Of a stretch of 64,000 nucleotides of DNA, positions 23,857 through 32,606 are shown piece after piece (position 1 is the first letter of the stretch; each line of letters starts with the position of its first letter). The position numbers were made by a program, and so were the translations under genes. The notes under the pieces are model-generated. The model saw nothing but the letters and a program-made list of their open reading frames with translations, was not told the DNA's origin and ran no database searches. Source of the stretch: Micromonospora eburnea (lineage in GTDB: Bacteria > Actinomycetota > Actinomycetes > Mycobacteriales > Micromonosporaceae). Where the stretch lies: contig NZ_FMHY01000002.1 of NCBI RefSeq assembly GCF_900090225.1, positions 1-64,000 of the forward strand. Reading direction: 5' to 3'.

Positions 23857-25713
23857 ATGACCCACTACAAGAGCAACCTTCGGGACCTTGAGTTCAACCT
23901 GTTCGAGGTCTTCGGGGCGGACCGGACATTCGGCCAGGCGCCGTACACGGATGTGGACGCCGACACGGCCCGCAGCTTCCTTTCCGAGGTCGACCGCCTG
24001 GCCCGCGAGGACCTGGCGACCAGCTACGCGGACAGTGACCGCAACCCGCCGATCTTCGACCCGGCGACGCACACCGCGCCGCTGCCGGCGTCGTTCAAGA
24101 AGTCTTACCAGGCGTTCATGGACTCGGAGTTCTGGCGGCTGGACCTCCCGGAGACCCTCGGCGGCACCAACGCCCCGCGCGCCCTCTGGTGGTCCCTCGC
24201 CGAGCTGGTGCTCGGCGCCAACGCGCCGATCTGGATGTACGCCTCCGGCCCCTCGTTCGCGCACGTGCTGCACGTCGAGGGCACCGAGCGGCAGCGGGAG
24301 TGGGCCAAGCTCTTCATCGAGAAGCAGTGGGGCTCGACCATGGTGCTCACCGAGCCGGACGCCGGCTCGGACGTGGGCGCCGGCCGTGCCCGGGCCATTC
24401 CGCAGCCGGACGGCTCCTGGCACATCGAGGGCGTGAAGCGCTTCATCACCTCGGGTGAGCACGACCTCTCCGAGAACATCGTCCACTACGTGCTGGCCCG
24501 CCCGGTCGGCGTGGAGGGCGTCGGCGGCCCGGGCACCAAGGGCCTGTCCCTCTTCGTGGTGCCGAAGTACCACTTCGACGAGGAGACCGGCGAGCTGGGC
24601 GAGCGCAACGGCGTCTTCGCCACCAACGTCGAGCACAAGATGGGCCTGAAGGTCTCCAACACCTGCGAGATGACCTTCGGCGAGCACGGCGTCCCGGCCA
24701 AGGGCTGGCTGCTCGGCGACAAGCACGACGGCATCCGGCAGATGTTCATGATCATCGAATACGCCCGGATGATGGTCGGCACCAAGGCGATCGCCACCCT
24801 CTCCACCGGCTACCTCAACGCCCTGGAGTACGCGAAGAACCGGGTGCAGGGCGCCGACCTGATCCAGTCGACCGACAAGACCGCCCCCCGGGTGACCATC
24901 ACCCACCACCCGGACGTGCGTCGCTCGCTGCTCATGCAGAAGTCGTACGCCGAGGGCCTGCGCGCGCTGGTCTGCTACACCGCGAGCTGGCAGGACAAGG
25001 TCGCGATCGCCGAGGCGGCCGGCGACGAGAAGGCCACCAAGCTCGCCAAGCGGGTCAACGACCTGCTCCTCCCGCTGGTCAAGGGCGTCGGCTCGGAGCG
25101 GGCGTACGAGCTGCTCGGCCACGAGTCGCTGCAGACCTTCGGCGGCTCCGGCTTCCTCCAGGACTACCCGCTGGAGCAGTACGTCCGCGACTCCAAGATC
25201 GACACCCTGTACGAGGGCACCACGGCGATCCAGAGCCTCGACCTGATCTTCCGGAAGATCGTCCGGGACAACGGCAAGGCCCTGCTGGCCGTCGCCGGTG
25301 AGATCCAGGAGTTCATCACCTCCGAGGCGGGCAACGGCCAGCTCAAGGAGGAGCGGCAGGCGCTCGGCAAGGCGCTTGCCGAGATCCAGAACATGCTCGG
25401 CGTGATGACCGGCTGGCTGGGCGAGGCCCAGGGCGGCGAGCCGCGGGCCCTCTACAAGGTCGGCCTGAGCAGCCGCCGGTTCCTGCTGGCGGTCGGCGAC
25501 CTGGTGGTCGGCTGGCTGCTCCAGAAGCAGGCGGACGTGGCGCTGAAGGCCCTGGCCGGCGAGGTCTCGGCCGCCGACCGGGGGTTCTACACCGGCAAGG
25601 TGGCCGCCGCCCGGTTCTTCGCCCGCGAGGTGCTGCCCCGCATCGGCGCCGACCGGCGGATCATCGAGGGCGCCGACCTGGAGATCATGGACCTCCCGGA
25701 GGAGGCATTCTGA
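23857..25713 (+). CDS. fadE5: Acyl-CoA dehydrogenase, FadE5 type
   Basis: 618 residues, close to mycobacterial FadE5. The start [16 protein letters not shown] is diagnostic of that subgroup. FAD/substrate motifs include [20 protein letters not shown] and [15 protein letters not shown]. The catalytic Glu lies in [14 protein letters not shown] near residue 453, and an extra C-terminal helical domain follows. The enzyme oxidises acyl-CoA to enoyl-CoA and passes electrons to ETF. FadE5 accepts a broad chain-length range in mycobacteria. The promoter shares its operator with the EtfD-type gene at 1412, so both steps of electron flow appear co-regulated. A strong terminator follows. Confidence 0.9.
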   Translation: MTHYKSNLRDLEFNLFEVFGADRTFGQAPYTDVDADTARSFLSEVDRLAREDLATSYADSDRNPPIFDPATHTAPLPASFKKSYQAFMDSEFWRLDLPETLGGTNAPRALWWSLAELVLGANAPIWMYASGPSFAHVLHVEGTERQREWAKLFIEKQWGSTMVLTEPDAGSDVGAGRARAIPQPDGSWHIEGVKRFITSGEHDLSENIVHYVLARPVGVEGVGGPGTKGLSLFVVPKYHFDEETGELGERNGVFATNVEHKMGLKVSNTCEMTFGEHGVPAKGWLLGDKHDGIRQMFMIIEYARMMVGTKAIATLSTGYLNALEYAKNRVQGADLIQSTDKTAPRVTITHHPDVRRSLLMQKSYAEGLRALVCYTASWQDKVAIAEAAGDEKATKLAKRVNDLLLPLVKGVGSERAYELLGHESLQTFGGSGFLQDYPLEQYVRDSKIDTLYEGTTAIQSLDLIFRKIVRDNGKALLAVAGEIQEFITSEAGNGQLKEERQALGKALAEIQNMLGVMTGWLGEAQGGEPRALYKVGLSSRRFLLAVGDLVVGWLLQKQADVALKALAGEVSAADRGFYTGKVAAARFFAREVLPRIGADRRIIEGADLEIMDLPEEAF

Positions 25714-25735
25714 CCCCCGGTGGGGTTCGAACCTG

Positions 25736-25777
25736 ACGACGGCGGCCGGCGAGCAACAGCTCGCCGGCCGCCGTCGT
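25736..25777 (+). terminator. Strong terminator after fadE5-like gene
   Basis: A perfect 19-base stem (25736-25754 with 25759-25777) closes an AACA loop, followed by GGTTT. Confidence 0.85.
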
Positions 25778-25807
25778 GGTTTGCCCCTGAAGCGTGTGCT
25801 GTGGGCG

Positions 25808-25861
25808 GGTTGCGGCAGGGGGCGGTGTCCGGGCGGGCCGATAGCGCAACGTGCCGCAACC
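25808..25861. repeat. Inverted repeat upstream of DUF6458 gene
   Basis: GGTTGCGGCA (25808-25817) and TGCCGCAACC (25852-25861) are perfect arms 34 bases apart. Each is followed by a GGGGGCGG(T/A)G(T)CCGG-like direct repeat. The function is unknown; the rest of 25778-25981 shows no gene. Confidence 0.45.
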
Positions 25862-25981
25862 GGGGGCGGAGTCCGGGGAAATGGCGGGGCGGAGCGGGTA
25901 GGCCGGCTGTGTGACGGGTAACCGTCGCGGACCACGACAAGGGCACGCCCAACGGCCACCGCACGAGGGAGTGCAGCGCAC

Positions 25982-26251
25982 ATGGGCATTGGTAGTGGAA
26001 TCTTCCTTATCGCGCTCGGCGCGATCATGACCTTCGCGATCCGGGCCAACGTCTGGTGGATCGACCTGCGCGCGGTCGGCTGGGTGTTCATCCTGGCCGG
26101 GCTGGCCGTCCTACTCACCACACTCTGGTTCTGGCAGGACCGGCGCAAGCGGGCACGCACGCTGATCGTGGAGGAGAACCGGCTCTCCCACCCGACGGCG
26201 ATGATGCCGCCGCCGCCCGACCCGCCGCCGCCCACGGCACCGCCGTCCTGA
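25982..26251 (+). CDS. Small DUF6458-type membrane protein
   Basis: 89 residues: MGIGSGIFLIALGAIMTFAI forms span 1 and VGWVFILAGLAVLLTTLWFW span 2. A basic segment (RRKRAR) and a Pro-rich tail follow. It is about 55% identical by eye to the protein at 27001 over the first 55 residues. The function is unknown. A SixA gene on the other strand lies between the paralogues. The stop is followed by the longest dispersed palindromic repeat. Confidence 0.75.
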   Translation: MGIGSGIFLIALGAIMTFAIRANVWWIDLRAVGWVFILAGLAVLLTTLWFWQDRRKRARTLIVEENRLSHPTAMMPPPPDPPPPTAPPS

Positions 26252-26266
26252 CCGCGTTCCTCGCCC

Positions 26267-26357
26267 GAAGGGCCCTTCTTCGCGGCTGAGGTGTTAGGAA
26301 GGGACCCCTCCTTCGCTGAGGCGTTAGGAGGGGTCCCTTCCTTGCACCTCAGCCGCG
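26267..26357. repeat. Dispersed palindromic element, long form (copy 5)
   Basis: GAAGGGCCCTTC (26267-26278) precedes CGCGGCTGAGGTG (26281-26293), which pairs perfectly with 26345-26357. Two inner copies of TTAGGAnGGGnCCCnTCCTT lie inside. The SixA stop codon (26349-26351) falls in the right arm. It sits between convergent genes and probably ends transcription both ways. Confidence 0.8.
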
Positions 26358-26891
26358 GGCGGTGTGCCGGGCGGTGATGGGGGCGGCGGCGGGCGCGAGG
26401 GCGCCCCACCGGGTGGTCGGGCGGTGTACCACCAGGTCGCTGGTGCGCAGCCCGTCCGGATCCGCCCGCTGCGGATCGAGCAGGCCCGAGAGCAGCGAGA
26501 CACCCGGGTTGTGGGCGATCAGCAGGATGGTGCCGGTGTCCGGCGCGACCCCGCGGACCAGCTCCAGCAGGTCGTCCGGCTGCGCCTCGTAGACGGCCGC
26601 CTCGTAGCGCACCATCGGGGCGGATCCCGCCGGTCCCCCCTCCGGCGGGGATCCGGTCATGCCCAGCGCCACCCCGTGCCAGGTCTGCCGGGTGCGCCGG
26701 GCGGTCGAGCAGAGCACCAGGTCGGGGAGGAGAGCGTGCCGGGCCAGCCACGCGCCGGCCGCCGCCGCGTCGGCGTGCCCCCGCGCGGTCAACGGGCGTT
26801 CCGCGTCCGGTACGTCCCGGTACTGCTCGGCCTTGGCGTGCCGGAGCAGCACCAGTGTCCGTTGCTGGTTCCTGCCGTCCGTCATGGGCAC
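26349..26891 (-). CDS. SixA-like histidine phosphatase
   Basis: 180 residues. LVLLRHAKAEQY carries the RH catalytic motif, ERPLTARGHADA follows, and ILLIAHNPGVSLLSG carries the second catalytic His. The short single-domain form matches SixA, which removes phosphate from phosphohistidine in phosphorelay proteins, though small-molecule substrates are possible. GTG 26891 is six bases from an AGG box; ATG 26885 is an alternative. The stop lies inside a palindromic repeat. It is convergent with one DUF6458 gene and divergent from its paralogue. Confidence 0.85.
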   Translation of the reverse strand: MPMTDGRNQQRTLVLLRHAKAEQYRDVPDAERPLTARGHADAAAAGAWLARHALLPDLVLCSTARRTRQTWHGVALGMTGSPPEGGPAGSAPMVRYEAAVYEAQPDDLLELVRGVAPDTGTILLIAHNPGVSLLSGLLDPQRADPDGLRTSDLVVHRPTTRWGALAPAAAPITARHTARG

Positions 26892-27000
26892 AGCTTGCCT
26901 GATTGGCGATCGGAGCGCCTGGGTAAGTCAATGGTGCCGCTACCTCATCCATGGCCGCGGCGGGTGGGAAACGCCAGCAGAAAGCCAAGGAGGCGACGTC

Positions 27001-27288
27001 ATGGGCATCGGTGCCAGCATCTTCCTCATCGCGCTGGGCGCGATCTTCGCGTTCGCCGTCGACGCCAACCTGGGATGGCTGAACCTGAACGTCGTCGGTT
27101 GGGTGCTCATGCTCGCCGGCGTCGTCGGCCTGATCACCACGCTCTACTTCTGGAACAGCCGGCGGCGTACCGTGGTCGCCCCGCCGGTGCGCGAGCAGGT
27201 CGTCGCCGAGCCCGTGGTGCCGGCGCAGGACGACCGGGTCGTGCGCGAGGAGTACCGCGAGGTACGCCGTCCCGGTTACCCGGCCTGA
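27001..27288 (+). CDS. Small DUF6458-type membrane protein, paralogue
   Basis: 95 residues: two spans (IFLIALGAIFAFAVDANLGW and VVGWVLMLAGVVGLITTLYF), then a charged tail with repeated Val/Glu/Arg. AAGGAGG lies seven bases ahead of the ATG. It shares the GIGxxIFLIALGAI start with the gene at 25982, consistent with duplication. The function is unknown. A strong terminator follows. Confidence 0.78.
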   Translation: MGIGASIFLIALGAIFAFAVDANLGWLNLNVVGWVLMLAGVVGLITTLYFWNSRRRTVVAPPVREQVVAEPVVPAQDDRVVREEYREVRRPGYPA

Positions 27289-27307
27289 ACCGGCGGCCGG
27301 ATCGATG

Positions 27308-27337
27308 TCGAGGGCCCCGCGACCGCGGGGCCCTCGA
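27308..27337. terminator. Strong bidirectional terminator
   Basis: TCGAGGGCCCCGC (27308-27320) pairs perfectly with 27325-27337 around GACC, between convergent genes. Confidence 0.8.
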
Positions 27338-27390
27338 ACCGCCGCCGGCCATCAAGACCGGTGCTGGTCAGCCGGCGGGCGCGGCCGTGG

Positions 27391-28068
27391 TCAGGCGAAG
27401 AGCGCGAAGTAGATCGCGATGTGGTGGCAGATCGCCGCGAGCAGGGTGCAGGCGTGGAAGAACTCGTGGTGGCCGAAGATGGTCGGCCACGGGTTCGGCC
27501 GGCGCAGCGCGTAGAAGACCGCGCCGACGCTGTAGATCGCGCCGCCGACGATCAGCAGCACCAGGGCGGTGACCCCGCCGGAGCGCAGGATCTGCGGCAG
27601 CATCGCCACCGCGACCCAGCCGAGCGCCAGGTAGAGCGGTGCGGACACCCAGCGCGGCGCGTGCGGCCAGATGAGCTTGAGCGCCACCCCGGCCAGCGCC
27701 CCACCCCAGACCAGGCCGAGCATGATGGTCGCCTGCCGGGTGTTCAACAGCAGGGAACAGAACGGGGTGTACGTGCCGGCGATGAACAAGAAGATCATCG
27801 AGTGGTCCATCCGGCGCATGATCTGGTAGCCGCGCTGCGACCAGACCCGGCGATGGTAGAGCGCGCTGGTGCCGAAGAGACCGCACACGGTCAGGCTGTA
27901 GATCAGGCAGCTGACCAGGGGCGCCAGGCCGGGCCGGACGGCGGCGATCGAACAGAGCACGATGCCGCAGACGAGTGCGACGAAGAACGCGTAGGTGTGC
28001 AGCCAGCCGCGCATCCGGGGTTTACCGATGTCGACCGGCTTGAGCCGAAGCGGTGCGGAGGTGGTCAC
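27391..28068 (-). CDS. Hemolysin III family (PAQR/YqfA-like) membrane protein
   Basis: 225 residues with seven predicted spans. FGTSALYHRRVW and MRRMDHSMIFLFIAGTYTPF are the family signatures, and the zinc His set appears in GHHEFFHACTLLAAICHH. PAQR relatives are membrane hydrolases or receptors, and bacterial YqfA-like members affect membrane energetics; true hemolysis is not established. The GTG start at 28068 lacks a clear ribosome site. It is divergent from the pxpA gene. Confidence 0.87.
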   Translation of the reverse strand: MTTSAPLRLKPVDIGKPRMRGWLHTYAFFVALVCGIVLCSIAAVRPGLAPLVSCLIYSLTVCGLFGTSALYHRRVWSQRGYQIMRRMDHSMIFLFIAGTYTPFCSLLLNTRQATIMLGLVWGGALAGVALKLIWPHAPRWVSAPLYLALGWVAVAMLPQILRSGGVTALVLLIVGGAIYSVGAVFYALRRPNPWPTIFGHHEFFHACTLLAAICHHIAIYFALFA

Positions 28069-28142
28069 GGCAATAGGCTACGGCACCGTAGGTTACCTGT
28101 AGGTAGTGTCCACTGTCACGACTTCGAAACGGCCGGAGGACC

Positions 28143-28310
28143 CTGGTCAACGGCTCGGTCCACGAGTATGGCGGGCCGCTGACCACCCGCCGGCCCGGCG
28201 CGCCGGACGGTGGGCCCTGCCCCGTGCCGGCGAACTCGTGGCATCCGGTAATCGGGGTGGTGGACGACCACGTGACTCCGCTCGCGCCGGCCCGCCCGGG
28301 ACTACGGTGA
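28143..28310 (+). CDS. Possible small ORF leading into pxpA
   Basis: A 55-codon frame with good codon bias begins at a CTG two bases after GGAGGACC. It reads LVNGSVHEYGGPLT, then later SWHPVIGVVDDHVTP. It ends six bases before the pxpA ATG. The start codon is non-standard and no family is recognised. It could be a coupled leader peptide or chance. Confidence 0.25.
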   Translation: MVNGSVHEYGGPLTTRRPGAPDGGPCPVPANSWHPVIGVVDDHVTPLAPARPGLR

Positions 28311-28316
28311 CCTTTC

Positions 28317-29066
28317 ATGGACCTCAACGCTGACCTCGGTGAGGGATTCGGCATCTGGCGGCTCGGCGACGACGAGGCACTGCTCGACCTGGTCACCTCG
28401 GCCAACGTCGCCTGCGGCTTCCACGGCGGCGACCCGTCCACCATGCACCGGGTCTGCGCCGGTGCCGCCGCGCGTGGGGTCGCGGTCGGCGCCCAGGTCG
28501 GCTACCGGGACCTCGCCGGCTTCGGCCGGCGGCACATCGCGTACGGCTTCGCCGAGCTGCGCGACGAGACGATCTACCAGCTCGGGGCGCTCGACGCGTT
28601 CTGCCGGTTGTTCCGCACCCGGGTCCGCTACCTCAAGCCGCACGGCGCGCTCTACCACGCGGCGGCCGGCGACGAGGCCCAGGCCGCCGCGCTGGTCGCC
28701 GCCGTCAGCGCGTACGACCACGAACTGCCCCTGCTCTGCCCGCCCGGTTCGGTGCTGGCCCAGCTCGCCGTCGGCGCCGGGCTGCGGGCGGTCGCGGAGG
28801 GCTTCGCCGACCGGAACTACCTGCCCAACGGCACACTGGTGCCCCGGAGCGCGCCGAACGCGCTGGTCACCGACCCGGACGAGGTGGCCGTCCGGGCCGT
28901 CCAGATGGCCACCGAGGGGACCGTGGTCGCGGTCGACGGCAGTGTCGTCCCGTGCGTGGTCGAGTCGATCTGCCTGCACGGCGATACCCCGGGCGCGGTG
29001 CGCTGCGCCGAGCTGGTCCGGGCCGCCCTCATCGACGCCGGTGTCAGCCTCACTCCGTTCGGCTGA
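28317..29066 (+). CDS. pxpA: 5-oxoprolinase subunit A (LamB/YcsF family)
   Basis: 249 residues, normal for PxpA. DLNADLGEGFGIWRLGDDEA, ANVACGFHGGDPSTM, GVAVGAQVGYRDLAGFGRR, VRYLKPHGALYH and CLHGDTPGAV are the conserved LamB/YcsF blocks, with metal and substrate residues in the His/Asp-rich motifs. With PxpB and PxpC it hydrolyses 5-oxoproline to glutamate using ATP. PxpB and PxpC are not in this window, so the gene stands alone here. The stop codon overlaps a dispersed palindromic repeat by two bases. Confidence 0.9.
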   Translation: MDLNADLGEGFGIWRLGDDEALLDLVTSANVACGFHGGDPSTMHRVCAGAAARGVAVGAQVGYRDLAGFGRRHIAYGFAELRDETIYQLGALDAFCRLFRTRVRYLKPHGALYHAAAGDEAQAAALVAAVSAYDHELPLLCPPGSVLAQLAVGAGLRAVAEGFADRNYLPNGTLVPRSAPNALVTDPDEVAVRAVQMATEGTVVAVDGSVVPCVVESICLHGDTPGAVRCAELVRAALIDAGVSLTPFG

Positions 29067-29120
29067 AAGGAAGGGCCCCTTGTTAACGCCTGCGGTATAG
29101 GAAGGGTCCCCTCCTAACAC
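29065..29120. repeat. Dispersed GGGGCCCC palindromic element, copy 3
   Basis: GAAAGGAAGGGCCCCTT, GTTAACGCCTGCGGTATAGG, then a second palindrome ending in CTAACAC. The pxpA stop codon overlaps its first bases. It lies between convergent pxpA and the NHL gene. Confidence 0.85.
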
Positions 29121-29135
29121 GCTGCGAGGCCGGGG

Positions 29136-30977
29136 TCAGGACTCGTCGAGGCCGCGGAGGATGAGGGGGAGGCGGGTGGCGCCGGCGGCGACCACGCGGA
29201 TCGGGACGCCCCAGTCCTGCCGGGTCAGGTGGCAGGCGGCGTGCTCGACGTCGGCGTCGCAGGTGGCCGCCTGGGCGGTCACCTGGAGCACGCCCTGCGC
29301 CACCGCACCGTTGACCACCAGGCGGCGGGACAGCTCCGTGCCCGTCCCGGCCCCCTCGACCAGCAACTCGGGCGGGGACGCCGAGACCACCAGCCGGGTG
29401 GACGGCCCGTACGTCTCGTCCAGCTTCTGCCCCGGCGCCGGTGCGAAGATCACGTCGAGGGTCAGCTCGCCCGCCGCCACGTCGGTCGGCTTGCGTTCCA
29501 GCCTGTGGCGGGGGCCGTCCACGGTGCTCGCGCCCGCCGCGCTGAGCGCGCCCGGGGCCAGTCGGGTCAGCCGGTGGGCGGCCGACTCGACCACGAACAC
29601 CTCGCCCGCACCGGTGAGCACCACGTCGCTCGGCTCGGCCAGCCCGTCCGCCACCGTGGCCACCTGGTCGGTCGCCGGGTCGAAGCGGCGCACCGCCCCG
29701 TTGTACGTGTCGGCGATCAGCACCGAGCCGTCGGGCAGCGCGCACACCCCCAGCGGGTGCTGGAGCAGCGCCCGGTCGGCCGGGCCGTCGACGTGCCCGA
29801 AGTCGAAGAGCCCCTGACCGACGGCGGTGTGCATCATCCCGCCCTCGACGTACCGGATCGCGCTGGTCTCGCTGTCGGCAAGCCAGAGCCGGGAGCCGTC
29901 GGCCGAGACGGAGAGGCCGGAGGGCTGGGCCATCCAGACTTCCGGCAGCGGGCCGTCCTTCAGCGCCTCGACCGTGGTGCCGGCGTACATGCCGGCGGTC
30001 CGCTTGATGGGGTCGAACCACCAGAGCTGGTGGATGCCGGCCATCGCGACGACGACCCTGCCGTCGTACCAGGCGACGTCCCACGGGGAGGAGAGGTCGA
30101 TCGAGCGCGCGTCGTGCGGGTGGTCGTCGACCGTCGACCGCCACTGCCGCCCGGTGCCGGCCACGGTGACCACCTCGCCGGTCGCCAGCTTCACGCCGCG
30201 CAGCAGATGGTTGACGGTGTCCGCGACGACCAGGTCGTACCCGGCCACCTCGGCGACGTGCGCGGGCAACAGGCAGAGCCCCTGCGGCTCGGAGAAGGTC
30301 GCGACCTCCGCCGGGCCGTCGGCGTGGCCGCGGGTGCCCGCGCCGATCCGGCGCAGCACCTTCTCGCCGTCGGGGGCCAGCTCGACCAGACTGTGCCGGG
30401 CCGAGTCGGAGACCAGCAGATTGCCGCCGTCGAGCACCACGGCCTTGCCGGGGAAGCGCAGCGTGGTCTCCGGTTCCGCCGGCGGGACGTACGGGCCGTC
30501 GCCCCGGTGCAGGGTGCCCTTCGCCTCGTGGGTCGCGATCAGCTCGTCGATCAGCCGGGCCAGCCCCTCGGCGTGCCCCTCGCCGGCCATCGAGGCGACC
30601 ACGTAGCCCTCGGGGTCGACCACCGACAGGGTCGGCCAGGCCTTCGCCGCGTACTGCTGCCACATGTCCAGCTCGGGGTCGTCGAGCACCGGGTGGTGCA
30701 CCCCGTACCGCTCGACGGCCGCGGCCAGCGCGTCCGGGTCCTTCTCGTGCTCGAACTTGGGTGAGTGCACGCCGATGACCACGAGCACGTCGGCGTACCT
30801 CTCCTCGAGCGGGCGCAACTCGTCGAGCACGTGCAGGCAGTTGATGCAGCAGAAGGTCCAAAAATCTAAGATGACGCAGCGGCCTCGAAGATCCCGCAAT
30901 GTCAGGTTTCGTCCGCCTGTGTTGTGCCAAGCGCGGCCACGAAGCTCGGGCGCGCGGACGCGGGGTGAAGCGGTCAT
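29136..30977 (-). CDS. Thioredoxin-like/NHL-repeat protein (NHLRC2-like), 5' end supplied by mobile element
   Basis: 613 residues. A thioredoxin-fold domain at about 1-155 carries a CCINC motif in DFWTFCCINCLHVLDE. NHL beta-propeller repeats follow at about 185-480 (LLVSDSARHSLVEL, YDLVVADTVNHLLRG, LWLADSETSAIRYV, VLIADTYNGAVRRF, VFVVESAAHRLTRL), then a C-terminal beta domain. NHLRC2-type proteins are thiol-oxidoreductase-like with unclear substrates. The first 39 codons, up to LDFW, lie inside an integrative element. Homologous native codons, NTGGKAVTLADLRGK and LLDFW, are stranded at 34199-34312. The frame is intact, so the gene is likely still made, but from a new start and promoter. Confidence 0.85.
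   Translation of the reverse strand: MTASPRVRAPELRGRAWHNTGGRNLTLRDLRGRCVILDFWTFCCINCLHVLDELRPLEERYADVLVVIGVHSPKFEHEKDPDALAAAVERYGVHHPVLDDPELDMWQQYAAKAWPTLSVVDPEGYVVASMAGEGHAEGLARLIDELIATHEAKGTLHRGDGPYVPPAEPETTLRFPGKAVVLDGGNLLVSDSARHSLVELAPDGEKVLRRIGAGTRGHADGPAEVATFSEPQGLCLLPAHVAEVAGYDLVVADTVNHLLRGVKLATGEVVTVAGTGRQWRSTVDDHPHDARSIDLSSPWDVAWYDGRVVVAMAGIHQLWWFDPIKRTAGMYAGTTVEALKDGPLPEVWMAQPSGLSVSADGSRLWLADSETSAIRYVEGGMMHTAVGQGLFDFGHVDGPADRALLQHPLGVCALPDGSVLIADTYNGAVRRFDPATDQVATVADGLAEPSDVVLTGAGEVFVVESAAHRLTRLAPGALSAAGASTVDGPRHRLERKPTDVAAGELTLDVIFAPAPGQKLDETYGPSTRLVVSASPPELLVEGAGTGTELSRRLVVNGAVAQGVLQVTAQAATCDADVEHAACHLTRQDWGVPIRVVAAGATRLPLILRGLDES
30857..30866. other. attL core of the integrative element
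   Basis: TCCAAAAATC at the left junction; it matches attR TCCAGAAGTC at eight of ten positions. Outside it lies AGAAGG, coding the native TFC of the NHL protein. Inside is element sequence with TTA, GAT and TTT codons that are unusual for the host. Confidence 0.65.
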
Positions 30978-31004
30978 AGGGCAAGCCTGTCACGGCGTCG
31001 CCGA

Positions 31005-31136
31005 GTGCCGTCCGGCGACGTCCTAGCCCGCGTCGTCTACGAGGTCGCGCCGGTGCTCGGATTTCCACGCCGTGGCTTCGACTCTTTGCGCGTCCGGATC
31101 ATCTTGGCCGAGGGCGAGCACGACCCAGAGGGCTAG
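31005..31136 (+). CDS. Possible small ORF or gene remnant inside the element
   Basis: A 43-codon frame from GTG 31005 reads VPSGDVLARVVYEVAPVLGF, then RGFDSLRVRIILAEGEHD and a stop at 31134-31136. Its amino-acid mix looks protein-like, but no family is recognised and no ribosome site is clear. The rest of 30978-31267 shows nothing else. Confidence 0.3.
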   Translation: MPSGDVLARVVYEVAPVLGFPRRGFDSLRVRIILAEGEHDPEG

Positions 31137-31267
31137 GCGTGTAACGACCACGCCCGAGGCTCAGCGCCGCGCCGAGATCGCGGCCGAGGAGGCATCTTGA
31201 ACATGTAACGCGTAAAAGCCCAACCCGGCGAGATCCGGACGCGCTTCTGGTATCGCCAATCAGGTTT

Positions 31268-32107
31268 CTAAATGTCCTCGACTGTTGCCTGCAAGCTAAT
31301 CGGCTCGCTCTGCGTGCGAACCTCATCCATGGACTCCACGGCAGTGGCTAGCGCGGCGAAGGCACGTTCTGGCGACGACTGAATCTCTGGGAATCGCTCA
31401 AGTGCCCGGACCTCCATTTGGGACAGGTTCCGAACGAGGATGACCGACTCGCCCACAGCCTGATACTTGACGATAAAGATGGACCCCACACGCATGCAGG
31501 CGCGAGGGATGTCCTGAAGCGACTCAATCAGCTTGTGAACTGCTTCCGCCTCAGTGCTGTCGTAGGCGGCTTGCCGGCTGTCTACGACCGTCAGCTCAAC
31601 TGCCCGCTCCAGCTTCACAAGCCGGTCTTGAACCTCGCGGGAGGAAAAGGCCCGCCGTGCGGCTGCCCGGGACCGTCGAAAAATCGACCCCCAGCGGATC
31701 TCGACGTTCTCTTCGGGGCCGAATCCTGCAAGCTGGCGAAGGGCATCCACCCGTTCAAGCGTGCGAGCGATGGACTCCTTGTCGTCGGTATCGAGATAAA
31801 CGACAACCGAGATGTCGTCTAGGTCTCGCTCTTCTTGACTCAGCGACTTTGGCCAGGGGCTGCCGACATAGAACGTCGTCCGCGTCCTGGAGGTTGAGGC
31901 GCGAACCCTCGGCGAGCGCAGCGACTTGTCGGAAGAGACAACGGAGGGCTTTCCCGAGTATCGCACCAGGTCAACGAGCGGCTGATGCATGGACGAAGAC
32001 CTCGGCTTCGCCCTGCGCTTGTCGTCGGCGGCGGCCTCGCGGGCCCTCCTCTCCGATTCAGACTTAGCTGCCCGTCGGGTGAGTTTCCGCTTGACGTATT
32101 TTCCCAT
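31268..32107 (-). CDS. Uncharacterised cargo protein of the integrative element
   Basis: 279 residues, not recognised. The N-terminus is very basic (KYVKRKLTRRAAKSESERR), then a low-complexity linker to about 75. A central alpha/beta region starts with DDISVVVYLDTDDKESIART, then FGPEENVEIRWGSIFRRSR. The helical EVQDRLVKLERAVELTVV and HKLIESLQDIPRACMRVGSI follow, with an acidic C-terminus. The strand plus long helices and conserved-looking GSIFI suggest a small signalling or effector-associated fold. As the only cargo beside a recombinase, a defence or stability role is possible but unproven. Its GC content is below that of host genes. Confidence 0.6.
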   Translation of the reverse strand: MGKYVKRKLTRRAAKSESERRAREAAADDKRRAKPRSSSMHQPLVDLVRYSGKPSVVSSDKSLRSPRVRASTSRTRTTFYVGSPWPKSLSQEERDLDDISVVVYLDTDDKESIARTLERVDALRQLAGFGPEENVEIRWGSIFRRSRAAARRAFSSREVQDRLVKLERAVELTVVDSRQAAYDSTEAEAVHKLIESLQDIPRACMRVGSIFIVKYQAVGESVILVRNLSQMEVRALERFPEIQSSPERAFAALATAVESMDEVRTQSEPISLQATVEDI

Positions 32108-32606
32108 CTGAGCGCTTCGCTGCCCGATGATCCGTTGACCCCGCGCCTTGCGTGCCGCTGCCCTTCCGGGAGCTGGGCCCTGAGGCAGCGCCCTCGTCCG
32201 CGTGATGGGCGTTCTCCGGATTCGTCACACCGCCAGGTTACATCGCCGGTCATCGTTGGCCTGCTGGCTGAACGGTCCGTCGCGTTTCTCCACTCGGCGG
32301 CGTGACACAGCCGACGCGGACGCCACGGGGCGGCGCGTGGGTAGCTGGGCCGAAATGGGGCGACCCTTCAGGGCGGGCATCACTCTGCGTAGCGCAAACC
32401 CGGATGGCGAGGCCGCTCTGCGACCCCTATGCCCGTACAGAGGCCGCGGCTCTATGCCGCTTCGGTGACGGGGTTCAGCCCGAGGGGTTCACCCCCAGGG
32501 GTCACGAAGCGTGAGTACATTCAGCGTCACAGTCGCCGGGCCGCCGGTTGGGCCGTTGCAGTCGCCTTTCCGGGGTCCGCCTTATTTGTTGTCAGGGCGG
32601 GGTCTG
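32108..32606. other. Long intergenic stretch in the element
   Basis: 499 bases between the cargo gene and the 3' end of the recombinase gene. A plus-strand frame at 32302-32514 (70 codons, containing LCDPYARTEAAALCRFGDG) is the only candidate gene, without a ribosome site or known family. The cargo promoter should lie near 32110-32250. No repeats or tRNA were seen. Confidence 0.4.

Noticed and set aside
25716..25735. GGGGTTCGAACC resembling a tRNA T-arm
   Set aside because: No acceptor, D or anticodon arms fit around it on either strand; it lies in the gap after the fadE5-like gene.
23815..26988. Antisense frame of over 1000 codons across fadE5 and neighbours
   Set aside because: Low-complexity shadow covering several real genes and terminators, with no domain.
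29136..30977. NHL gene as a pseudogene because of the insertion
   Set aside because: The element supplies a start and in-frame N-terminus, so the 613-codon frame is uninterrupted.
32302..32514. 70-codon frame in the element, possible excisionase
   Set aside because: No ribosome site, no helix-turn-helix pattern and no known family; kept only as a note.
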